Assembly: GCA_012270965.1 (NCBI GenBank)
Contig: JAAXHJ010000040.1
Coordinates: 1-36,313 of the forward strand
Reading direction: 5' to 3'
Origin: Candidatus Palauibacter poriticola
Lineage (GTDB): Bacteria; Gemmatimonadota; Gemmatimonadetes; Palauibacterales; Palauibacteraceae
Length of the DNA stretch: 36,313 nucleotides
Positions 7,314 through 15,404 of the stretch are shown piece after piece. The notes under the pieces are model-generated. The model was not told where the DNA came from, searched no databases, and saw only the letters and a program-made list of their open reading frames with translations. The position numbers and the translations under genes were made by a program. How positions within the stretch are numbered: the first letter of the stretch is position 1; the number at the start of each line of letters is the position of its first letter.

Positions 7314-8750
7314 ATGGAATTCATCACCGGACAGCACCTGCCTCGCAGAACATTCATTCGAGGTGTGGGGGCGACGCTGGCCCTCCCGTTCCTCGACGCG
7401 ATGGTTCCGGCGGGCCGTCTGTGGGGATCGGCAAGCGCGAAGAACCTGACGGAAGGGACGGGGACCCGGCTCATCGCGATCGAGGAAGTGCACGGTCTCG
7501 CGGGGTGCAACCGCGAGCATGGCGCGACGAAGTTCCTCTTCGCGCCGGAGAAGGCGGGGCGCGGATTCGAGATCATCGATGACAGCGCGCTCCTCTCGCT
7601 GCGGCCGTACCGCGAGCACCTGACGATCATCAGCAACACGGACGTGCGGAACGCCGAGGCGTTCACGCCGCCCGAGATCGGCGGCGACCACTTCCGCTCG
7701 AGCGCCGTGTTCCTCACGCAGGCCCATCCGAAGCAGACGCAGGGGTCCGACATCTTCTGCGGCACCTCGATGGACCAGATCTACGCGCAGCGCTTCGGGC
7801 AGGCCACGCCCATGCCGTCGATGCAGTTCTGCATCGAGAACCTCGATCAGGCGGGCGGCTGCACGTACAACTACTCGTGCGCGTACACCGACTCGCTGAG
7901 CTGGGCGTCGCCGACCGAACCGCTGCCCATGATCCGCGATCCCCGGGTCGCCTTCGACCTTCTGTTCGGCGCCGGCGGCACCGAGGCGGAGCGGGCGGCG
8001 CGGCGGGCCACGCGGCGCAGCATCCTCGACTGGATCTCGGGCGAGATCTCCTCTGTTCAGCGCACCCTCGGCGCGGAGGACTCGCGCCGCATGGACCAGT
8101 ACCTGACCAACGTCCGCGAACTGGAACGCCGGATTCGGATGGTGGAGGGGCGAAACTCGAGCGGCGAGGAGCGAGCCCTGCCCGAGGCGCCGGCCGGCGT
8201 GCCCGATTCGTTCACCGAGCACATGCAGATGCTGTTCGACATTCAGGTGCTCGCGCTCGAGACCGACATGACGCGCGTGATCTCCTTCAAGACGGGGCGC
8301 GACGCGCAGAACCGGGTCTTTCCCGACAGCGAGTCGGACCGGCCCTTCCACCCGGCCTCCCACCACGGGAACCGGGAGGAGGCGGTCCTGGAGTTCAACA
8401 AGATCAACCAGTTCCGCGTCGGTCAGCTCCCGTACCTCATCGACAAGCTCAAGAACACCATGCACGGCGACTCGAGCCTGCTGGACCAGAGCGTCGTCCT
8501 GTGGGGGTCGCCGATGGCGGACGCGAACCTGCACAACCACCGCCGCGCGCCGCTCTTCCTGCTCGGCCACGGAAACGGGATGCTGGAGGGGAACCTGCAC
8601 ATCAAGGCGCCGGACGGAACGCCGATGGCGAACGCGATGCTCTCGGTCCTGCACGGGCTCGGCGTCGACGACATGCACGAGTTCGGCGACAGTACCGGCC
8701 CGATGTCGCTCAACCAGGCCGACCCGGCCACGACGGACGCGGGAAGCTGA
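7314..8750 (+). CDS. DUF1552 domain protein, Tat-exported
   Basis: A 478-residue protein of the DUF1552 family, which usually sits beside DUF1592 cytochrome genes. The N-terminus LPRRTFIRGVGATLALPFLDA has a twin-arginine motif (R11-R12) and a hydrophobic stretch, so export in a folded state is likely. The family is related by fold to the alkaline-phosphatase-like DUF1501 proteins, but its substrate is not known. Conserved-looking stretches include GGDHFRSSAVFLTQAHPKQT, GTSMDQIYAQRFG and, near the C-terminus, DQSVVLWGSPMADANLHNH. The ATG at 7314 has GAGAGGGAG just upstream. It is probably cotranscribed with the DUF1592 gene before it and the ankyrin gene after it, whose GTG starts 2 bp beyond its stop. 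Confidence 0.85.
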   Translation: MEFITGQHLPRRTFIRGVGATLALPFLDAMVPAGRLWGSASAKNLTEGTGTRLIAIEEVHGLAGCNREHGATKFLFAPEKAGRGFEIIDDSALLSLRPYREHLTIISNTDVRNAEAFTPPEIGGDHFRSSAVFLTQAHPKQTQGSDIFCGTSMDQIYAQRFGQATPMPSMQFCIENLDQAGGCTYNYSCAYTDSLSWASPTEPLPMIRDPRVAFDLLFGAGGTEAERAARRATRRSILDWISGEISSVQRTLGAEDSRRMDQYLTNVRELERRIRMVEGRNSSGEERALPEAPAGVPDSFTEHMQMLFDIQVLALETDMTRVISFKTGRDAQNRVFPDSESDRPFHPASHHGNREEAVLEFNKINQFRVGQLPYLIDKLKNTMHGDSSLLDQSVVLWGSPMADANLHNHRRAPLFLLGHGNGMLEGNLHIKAPDGTPMANAMLSVLHGLGVDDMHEFGDSTGPMSLNQADPATTDAGS

Positions 8751-8752
8751 GC

Positions 8753-10834
8753 GTGCGCGCGGGTAGCCGTCCGCGGCAAGGCGCCCAGTCGGCGCCGAGA
8801 GCGGTGAGGCCCGGCGGGGGTTCGCCACGGGCGGCCAGGCTCCGGCACGCGTTCGCGGTCGTCTGCGCGGCTGTACTCGTTGCGGCGGGGACGCCGCCGC
8901 ATTCGCCACCGGATTCGCCGGTCGCCGACGCCGCCATGCGCGGCGAAGTCGAGACGGTGCGGGAACTTCTGCGGCAGGGGCTCGACGTCAACGCGGCGCA
9001 GGGAGACGGGATGACCGCCCTGCACTGGGCGGCCGAGCGTGGCGACGCCGAGCTGGCCGACATGCTCATCTACGCCGGTGCCGACATCGCGGCCATCACG
9101 CGCGTCGGGCAGTACACGCCGCTCCATCTCGCGGCGAGAAGGGGTGCGGCGGATATCCTCACCAGCCTGATCGAGGCGGGGTCCGATGTGACGGCCCTGA
9201 CGGAGAACAGCGGCGCGACGCCGCTCCACCTCGCCGCCGCGGCCGGACGCCCCGAGTCCGTCGCCGTGCTGATCGGGGCGGGCGCGGATCCCGATGCGCG
9301 CGAGGCGGAGTGGGGCCAGACGCCGCTCACCTTCGCGGCCGCCGGCAACCGGGCGGAGGCGATCCGGGCGCTCTTGGAGGGTGGCGCCGATCCCGACATC
9401 ACGTCGCTCGTCGTCGACCTGCTCGAGCGGGAGAAGCTCGACCGGATGGCCCGGGAGCGTGAGACGGCGGTGCTCGAGGCCTTCACCGGCGAGGGGGATG
9501 AGGCCCGCCCCCCCACGCCCGGCGAACTGCAGGCTGCCGTCCGAGCGGGGCGCGCCGTGTACGCCGAAGGCTTGCCGGAGGAGGAGGAGGAGGAAGAGGA
9601 GGATCCGAACGATTTCCGCCGCCTCTTCCTGCCCCCCGTGGAGAAGATCGGTGGACTGACGCCGCTCCTGCATGCCGTTCGGCAGGGATACGTGGAATCG
9701 ACGCTCGCCCTCCTCGAAGGCGGCGCGGACATCGACCGGGTGAGCGCCGCGGACGGCACGAGCCCGCTCGGGATGGCGGCGATCAACGGCCAGTTCGACC
9801 TCGTGCTGATGCTGCTCGAACGCGGAGCCGACCCGAACATCGCCTCCGAACTCAACGGCGTGTCGCCGCTGTGGGCGGTGCTCAACGCGAGGTGGCAGCC
9901 GCGCACCCGCTTCCCGCAGCCGCAGGAGCGGTCGCTTCAGCGCGCGAACTACCTCGAGGTGGCGCGGGCTCTCCTCGACGCGGGCGCGGATCCGAACCAC
10001 CGAATCACGCGGCATCCGTGGTACATGGTCTACACGGGCTGCGGCAACCGAAACTGCGGCCTCGTCGACACGAACGGCGCCACCGCCTTCTGGCGCGCCG
10101 CGTACGCGACCGATGTCGAGGCGATGAAGCTCCTCGTCGAGTACGGGGCCGATCCGAACATCCCGACCAAGGCGCCGCCGCGGCGCCAGCGTCTCTCCCC
10201 CGACGAGTTCCTGCGCCAACAGGCGTTGAACGCGCTGCGCGACTCCTCCTACACGGAACTTGCGCCGGAAGAGCGCCTCAAGCTGCTCCAGGACATTCGG
10301 GAGCAGTTGCCGGAAGAGGAGCGAAAGGAGTTCCCCGACAAGGACCTCGACAATCTCACGCAAGACGTGAGGAACAAGCTGATCGAGGCCGCCGAGGCGG
10401 CGGACCAGGCGCGGGCGAACGCGCCGGATGCCTCGGGGTTGCCGCCCGTGCCCCCGGGCGGGCCGGGCGTAATGCCGATCCACGCGGCATCCGGCGTGGG
10501 CTACGGCGAGGGGTTCGCGGGCAACGCGCACCGCCACACGCCCGATGGCTGGATACCGGCCGTGAAGTACCTCGTCGAGGAACTCGGCGCGGACGTGAAC
10601 GCCCGCGACCACAACGGCTACACGGCGCTGCACAACGCGGCCTCGCGCGGCGACAACGAGATGATCCTCTATCTCGTGGAAGTGGGGGGCGACGTCACCG
10701 TCGTGAGCCGCCGCGGCCAGACGACGGCCGACATGGCGAACGGCCCCGTGCAGCGCGTCTCTCCGTTCCCTGAGACGGTCGCGCTGCTCGAGAGCCTCGG
10801 CTCGCACAACAACAACAACTGCCTGACCTGCTGA
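8753..10834 (+). CDS. Secreted ankyrin-repeat protein
   Basis: About 693 residues of ankyrin repeats behind an N-terminal hydrophobic segment (HAFAVVCAAVLVAAGTPP) that looks like a signal peptide or anchor. Repeats include DGMTALHWAAERGDAELADM, YTPLHLAARRGAADILTSL and NGYTALHNAASRGDNEMILY. The array is interrupted by a Glu-rich run (about 9578-9603) and a charged insert (about residues 480-560). It ends with an unusual Asn-rich, Cys-containing tail, HNNNNCLTC. The frame is open far upstream inside the DUF1552 gene, but GTG 8753 is the first start after that gene's stop. Repeats of this kind bind proteins; the obvious candidates are its operon partners or a host target (inference). The three-gene arrangement suggests one extracytoplasmic complex. 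Confidence 0.8.
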   Translation: MRAGSRPRQGAQSAPRAVRPGGGSPRAARLRHAFAVVCAAVLVAAGTPPHSPPDSPVADAAMRGEVETVRELLRQGLDVNAAQGDGMTALHWAAERGDAELADMLIYAGADIAAITRVGQYTPLHLAARRGAADILTSLIEAGSDVTALTENSGATPLHLAAAAGRPESVAVLIGAGADPDAREAEWGQTPLTFAAAGNRAEAIRALLEGGADPDITSLVVDLLEREKLDRMARERETAVLEAFTGEGDEARPPTPGELQAAVRAGRAVYAEGLPEEEEEEEEDPNDFRRLFLPPVEKIGGLTPLLHAVRQGYVESTLALLEGGADIDRVSAADGTSPLGMAAINGQFDLVLMLLERGADPNIASELNGVSPLWAVLNARWQPRTRFPQPQERSLQRANYLEVARALLDAGADPNHRITRHPWYMVYTGCGNRNCGLVDTNGATAFWRAAYATDVEAMKLLVEYGADPNIPTKAPPRRQRLSPDEFLRQQALNALRDSSYTELAPEERLKLLQDIREQLPEEERKEFPDKDLDNLTQDVRNKLIEAAEAADQARANAPDASGLPPVPPGGPGVMPIHAASGVGYGEGFAGNAHRHTPDGWIPAVKYLVEELGADVNARDHNGYTALHNAASRGDNEMILYLVEVGGDVTVVSRRGQTTADMANGPVQRVSPFPETVALLESLGSHNNNNCLTC

Positions 10835-10925
10835 AGACCGGTGCCCTGTCTTGTTTCCCTCCATCGGTGGGCCCGGAGGGACGGCACATGGAAGCGGCGG
10901 ACGAGGACGGAAAGTTGGGGGAGCC

Positions 10926-11246
10926 ATGGCTAGGTACATGTTCCGGACGAGCTACACGCAGTCCGGCCTCAAAGGCTTGATTGCCGAAGGGGGCACCGGA
11001 CGCCGCGAAGCGCTGCGCCAAACGGTGGAGAGCGTGGGCGGCACGCTGGAAGGCTTCTACTACGCCTTCGGGGACGACGATCTCCTACTGATCGCCGATC
11101 TTCCCGACGAGAAGGCCGCCCTGTCGCTGTCGCTCAACATCGCCGCGGCCGGGGCGCTCACCGTCTCCGTGACTGTGTTGCTCGACCCGGCGACCGTGGA
11201 CGAGGCCGTCGCCCAAGGCGTCTCCTACCGCCCGCCGGGAGCCTGA
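10926..11246 (+). CDS. GYD domain protein
   Basis: A 106-residue protein that matches the GYD family by pattern: YMFRTSYTQSGLKGLI at the start, then EALRQTVESVGGTLEGFYYAFGDDDLLLIADLPD and an alternating strand-rich end. This fold is a ferredoxin-like dimer of unknown biochemical role. No signal peptide is visible, so it is cytosolic. The ATG at 10926 follows a GGGGGAG ribosome site, and it lies 91 bp after the ankyrin gene. It faces the decayed Big/LRR gene on the other strand. Confidence 0.75.
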   Translation: MARYMFRTSYTQSGLKGLIAEGGTGRREALRQTVESVGGTLEGFYYAFGDDDLLLIADLPDEKAALSLSLNIAAAGALTVSVTVLLDPATVDEAVAQGVSYRPPGA

Positions 11247-11286
11247 CGCCAGGCGTCCGCCAGCGCGTCACCCACACCTTCTTGCG

Positions 11287-12603
11287 TCAGCGGGGCGGCC
11301 GCAGCGCGCGCAGGCCGCCAACGGTCTCCACATCGAGTCCTCCGGTCCGCGCCAGCACGGCGGGGAGTTCGCCCTCCCAGTCGCGGAGGATGCCTCTGAT
11401 GCGGCCCGTGGCGGCGTCGCGCACCAACGATAGCGCACGCTCGTCGCCGGCATCCACGGTCACCGTGGCGGTGCCGCCCGCCGTCGTACCGGCGGGACCC
11501 GAAAGCGTGATCCGCTCCAGCGACATCCGCCACTCTTACGCGGCCGGGATGGCGAAAAGGAAAGGAGCCGCGGCGCTGCCGCGATGGAGAGCACAGGCTC
11601 CAGCCGGAGTTCTCCATCCACGACGCTCCCCACACGATGATCGTCTCGGCCCGTACAGGTCATTGAACCCGATCCTGAGGTCTTCCAATCGGTCCAGGCG
11701 ACCGAGTATGGCGGGGAGCGCACCCGATAGATTGTTGTCGTTGAGATAGATGCGCGTGACGCGTCCGTCCGGGTCGGTCCGCACGCCGCGCCACTCGGAG
11801 AGGGGGCGGTCAGTCAACCAATTGGTGCTCTCCATCCAGTCCGGACCGCCGTTCCTCCGGTAAAGGATCTCCAACACCTCGCGATCCGAGGCCGTCGACA
11901 AGACCTCAACTTGGGCGGATGCCGACGCTTGGCCGGAGGAGGCGGTCACGGTCGCGGTGCCGGGACCCGCTGCGGTGACGAGACCCGCCGCGTCCACTGC
12001 GGCGACGAGCGTGTCGGAGCTGGCCTAGGCCACTTGGGCGCCTCCGACGGGGTGGCCGTTCCGGTCCCGCACGCGGGCGGCGAGGCGTGCGGTGTCGCCC
12101 ACGGCGGCGAACAGGAGCGATGCGGGCTCCACCTCGACCGACGCGGCGGCCTGGCGCACGGTCACCGCGGCCTCGCCGGAGGCGTTTCCCGACCGCGCGG
12201 TAATCGTGGCAACGCCGGCCGCGACCGCGCACACCACCCCGGCGGAAGACACCGAGGCGACCGCATCCGCGCTCGAAGACCAGGAGACGGACGCCCCGGG
12301 CATGGCCTGACCGCGTTGGTCGCGGACGGTGGCGGCCAGGCGCACCGTGTCGCCGAGGGCCTCCAGGAGCGCCGTGGCCGGCGCGACCTCCACGCTCGAC
12401 GCGACGGGCGGAGGGGGTGGAGGCGGAGGTGGAGCGGCCGGCCCCGTCGCTACGTCCCCGCACGACAGCGCCGCCAGTGTCGCGAGGACGAGGGGTAGGG
12501 GCGCCTGTCCGCGGGCGCCGAGCCGGTTGCGTTGCGCGGGGCGCTTGGCGAGCGGCAGGTTGGGGGCTCCGTTCCGTGATCCCTCGTATCTGCGAGCTTC
12601 CAT
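11287..12603 (-). pseudogene. Decayed lipoprotein with Big domains and leucine-rich repeat
   Basis: Remnant of a surface lipoprotein. The first part (12603-12025) has a lipobox-like LATLAALSC, a Pro run, and Big-type immunoglobulin-like repeats (GASVSWSSSADAVASVSSAG, then VTVRQAAASVEVEP). TAG at 12027-12025 interrupts a repeat exactly where the previous repeat has Trp. The frame then continues ASSDTLVAAVDAAGLVTAAG and passes into a leucine-rich repeat (NNLSGALPAILGRLDRLEDL) until about 11660. There the frame is lost, and a further piece (11526-11287, SLERITLSGPAGTTAGGTA) appears in another frame. So at least one nonsense codon and one or more indels are present. Its apparent start overlaps the start of the divergent lipoprotein gene. 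Confidence 0.75.
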
Positions 12604-15262
12604 GCGTATCGGCCCCGCTCCCGCCCTCTTCCTCTCGTTCCTGTGCGCCGGACCGACGCTCGGCTGCGAGCCCGGTGACGGCGCGCCCGGCGTCTCCGGC
12701 GAATCCGGCCCGCTCGAGACCTCTTCGGCGCGACCCGTGACGCCGGTCCTCGCGGAGGAGCCCCCGCAGGCGTTCGGAGCGTATCCCGGCGTTAGGCACG
12801 GCGGGAATTACATGCACAACTACTACCTGCCGCCGGCACCGGGGACGACGCCCTGGTTCCCCTCATGGTCGCCCGACGGCACCTCGATCGCGGTGGGGAT
12901 GGCCGGTTCCATCTGGGAAGTGGATGTGGAGACGGGCGACGCCACGGAACTCACGCGCGGGGGGACGTACCACTCCTCCCCCTCCTACTCGCCCGACGGC
13001 CGCTGGATCGTATACACGGCCGATTACGGCGGGGAACGGATCCAGCTCGAGATGCTCGACACGGAGACGGGCGAGACGCGGGCGCTCACCGACGACCGCT
13101 TCGTGTACGCCGACCCCGTGTTCTCTCCCGGCGGCGGACGCATCGCGTACGTGTCCAGCGCGCCCAACGGGTTCTTCAACGTCTATATCCGGCAAGTGGC
13201 GGACGGCGACTGGACGGGGCCCGAGATCGCGGTCACGAGCGACAACTCCTACGGGAACAACCGGCTCTACTTCGGGCCCATGGACATGCACCTGTCGCCC
13301 GCGTGGATGCCGGACGGCGAGGAGCTTCTCCTCGTCTCCAACCGCGACGTGCCGCTGGGCTCCGGCAACGTGATCCGGGTTCCGGCGCGCGCGGACGGGA
13401 TCCTGGAAGCGCGGACGGTGCTGCGGGAGCAGACGCTGTACCGCACGCGGCCGGACGTGTCGCTGCACGGCCGGCGCTTCGTCTACTCGTCGACGGCGGG
13501 GGCGGCGGATCAGTTCAACAACCTGTACGTGCAGCCGACGGAGGGCGGGGAGCCGTACAAGCTCACCTTCTTCGAGCACGACGCCTTCCACCCGCGCTGG
13601 TCGCCCGACGGCGAGACGATCGCCTACATCACGAACGAGGGCGGTCTCCCCCAGCTCGAACTCATCGAGACCTACGGCGGGGGGCGGCGGCGGATCGAGA
13701 TCGGGGAGCGTGCCTACGCGGGGCCGACGGGCCTGCTTTCGGTCACGGTGCGCACGGACGCGAGCGGACGTGACCCCGTTCCGGCGCGCGTCACCCTCCT
13801 GGGGCCGGACGGCAAGTACCACGCCCCTCCCGACGAGTACGCCCGCATCGGCCAGCGCGGACGGTATCCGGCCTTCCACACGGACGGGACATTCACCGTC
13901 GCGCTCCCGCCGGGCGAAGCGGACCTCACCATCGTGAAGGGCTTCGAGATCGAGCCGCAGCGCATGAAGGTGGCGATCGAGGCCGGGGAGACGGTGAAGC
14001 TGGCGATCACGCTGCACCGCTTCGCGGACCTCTCGGGGGACGGCTGGCACAACGGCTCCACGCACGTCCACATGAACTACGCCGGAAACCTCCACAACTC
14101 GCTCGAGAACTTGATGTTCATGTCCGCGGCGGAGGACCAGGACATCGTGAACGAGCAGGTCGCGAACAAGGACAACCGGATCCTGGACCACCAGTTCTTC
14201 GTGCCCGGCGGCGGAGAACATCCGGTGTCGGCGGAGACGGAGGAGATGGTCGTCATCGTGGGCCAGGAATACCGGCCGCCGTTCTACGGACACGTGTTCA
14301 TGTTCGGGATGCGCGACCACCTCATCTCGCCGTTCACGACGGGATACGAGGGGACGGCGATCGAGAGCCTGTATCCGTCGAACACGGACATGATGAGGAA
14401 GGCGCAGGAGCAGGGGGCGACGACCGGCTACGTCCATCCCTACTTCGGCGATGTGGACCCGCTCACCTTCGGGCTGATGGGCGGGAAGGGGTTCATGGTC
14501 GACGCCGTGCTGGGGACGAGCGACGCGCTCGAATGGTCCACCGCGGAACGGGCCGGGTTCTTCCCGATCTATGCGCTGTGGAGCAACGACGTGCGCGTCT
14601 GCGCAACCGGCGGTGAAGACTCGATCAGCAACCTGCACGCCACGCCGCTGGTCGGTGCCATGCGGACGTACGTGCGCCCGCCTGACGGGAGCCTGACGGC
14701 GGAGGGCTGGTTCGAGGGCCTCCGGGGCGCCGCGGCGTTCGTGACGAACGGACCGCTCGTCGAACTCACGGTGAACGGGGAGGTCCCGGGTTCCGTGTTG
14801 GACCTCGCGGCGAGCGCGACGAGCGTCGAGGTGGAGGCCGGGGTGCGCTCGATCGTGCCGCTGACCCGCGCTTGGCTCGTGCGCGACGGGGAGGACCTCC
14901 TCGACCTCGAACTCTCCGAGGACCGGATGTCCGCCTCCTTCTCCGGCGATGTCGAGATCGGCGGCAGCGGCTGGATCCACCTGCGGGCCGAGGGAGAACC
15001 GGAGGAACGCTTCCCGCTCGACGCGGCCTATCCGCAGGGGTTTACGAACCCCGTCTGGTTCACGGTGGGAGGCGAGGCGATCCGCGACGCGGCGGGGGCG
15101 CAGTACGGCCTCGACTGGATCGACGAACTGGAACGCCAGGCGCGGGAGTGGCCGGGCTGGCGGTCGCAGTCGGAGCAGGACCACGTCTACGCCCAGTTCG
15201 AAGAGGCGCGGGACGTTTACCGCCGATTGCTCGCCGAGGCCTCCAGCGCGGGTGGCGGGTGA
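12602..15262 (+). CDS. Lipoprotein with TolB-like propeller and CehA/McbA-type metallohydrolase domain
   Basis: An 886-residue exported protein. ATG 12602 gives a lipoprotein signal with lipobox around C22 (LCAGPTLGC). Residues about 70-370 hold PD40/TolB-like blades (FPSWSPDGTSIAVGMAGSIW, SYSPDGRWIVYTADYGGERI, HPRWSPDGETIAYITNEGG). From about residue 475 a PHP-like CehA/McbA metallohydrolase domain begins: DLSGDGWHNGSTHVHMNY, with H488 and H490 in place of the HxH metal motif, and GYVHPYFGDVDPLTF further on. Related hydrolases (carbaryl and similar amide or ester hydrolases) use such histidines for metals, but the substrate here is unknown. The start codon overlaps the divergent pseudogene's start, so its promoter must lie within that gene. 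Confidence 0.8.
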   Translation: MRIGPAPALFLSFLCAGPTLGCEPGDGAPGVSGESGPLETSSARPVTPVLAEEPPQAFGAYPGVRHGGNYMHNYYLPPAPGTTPWFPSWSPDGTSIAVGMAGSIWEVDVETGDATELTRGGTYHSSPSYSPDGRWIVYTADYGGERIQLEMLDTETGETRALTDDRFVYADPVFSPGGGRIAYVSSAPNGFFNVYIRQVADGDWTGPEIAVTSDNSYGNNRLYFGPMDMHLSPAWMPDGEELLLVSNRDVPLGSGNVIRVPARADGILEARTVLREQTLYRTRPDVSLHGRRFVYSSTAGAADQFNNLYVQPTEGGEPYKLTFFEHDAFHPRWSPDGETIAYITNEGGLPQLELIETYGGGRRRIEIGERAYAGPTGLLSVTVRTDASGRDPVPARVTLLGPDGKYHAPPDEYARIGQRGRYPAFHTDGTFTVALPPGEADLTIVKGFEIEPQRMKVAIEAGETVKLAITLHRFADLSGDGWHNGSTHVHMNYAGNLHNSLENLMFMSAAEDQDIVNEQVANKDNRILDHQFFVPGGGEHPVSAETEEMVVIVGQEYRPPFYGHVFMFGMRDHLISPFTTGYEGTAIESLYPSNTDMMRKAQEQGATTGYVHPYFGDVDPLTFGLMGGKGFMVDAVLGTSDALEWSTAERAGFFPIYALWSNDVRVCATGGEDSISNLHATPLVGAMRTYVRPPDGSLTAEGWFEGLRGAAAFVTNGPLVELTVNGEVPGSVLDLAASATSVEVEAGVRSIVPLTRAWLVRDGEDLLDLELSEDRMSASFSGDVEIGGSGWIHLRAEGEPEERFPLDAAYPQGFTNPVWFTVGGEAIRDAAGAQYGLDWIDELERQAREWPGWRSQSEQDHVYAQFEEARDVYRRLLAEASSAGGG

Positions 15263-15283
15263 GCGATAGACAGGCAATGGATC

Positions 15284-15373
15284 GGCGGGTGAGCGGGCGG
15301 CGGCGGGTGAGCGGTGGACGGCGGGTGGCCGGTAGGCGCCGGGTGGCCGGTAGGAGGCGGGTGAGCGGTATAC
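15284..15373. repeat. 18-bp imperfect tandem repeat (minisatellite), 5 units
   Basis: Five units in exact 18-bp register (15284, 15302, 15320, 15338, 15356), with consensus GGCGGGTGRSCGGTRGRC. A related unit begins at 15254, separated by a 12-bp insert, and a decayed one follows at 15374. It fills the gap between the hydrolase gene and the acyl-CoA ligase start. Reading through it gives hexapeptide repeats such as RRVSGG and RRVAGR, but a coding role is not supported. Confidence 0.85.
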
Positions 15374-15404
15374 GGCGGCCGGCGGGCGCGCCGCGGGACC
15401 GCCC

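Noticed and set aside
8753-10834. Ankyrin protein start at 7877 inside the DUF1552 gene
   Set aside because: The extra N-terminal stretch is an Arg/Pro-rich frame shadow; the GTG at 8753 leads into a hydrophobic export segment.
15284-15373. CRISPR array
   Set aside because: The units are directly adjacent with no spacers and are imperfect; no cas genes are present.
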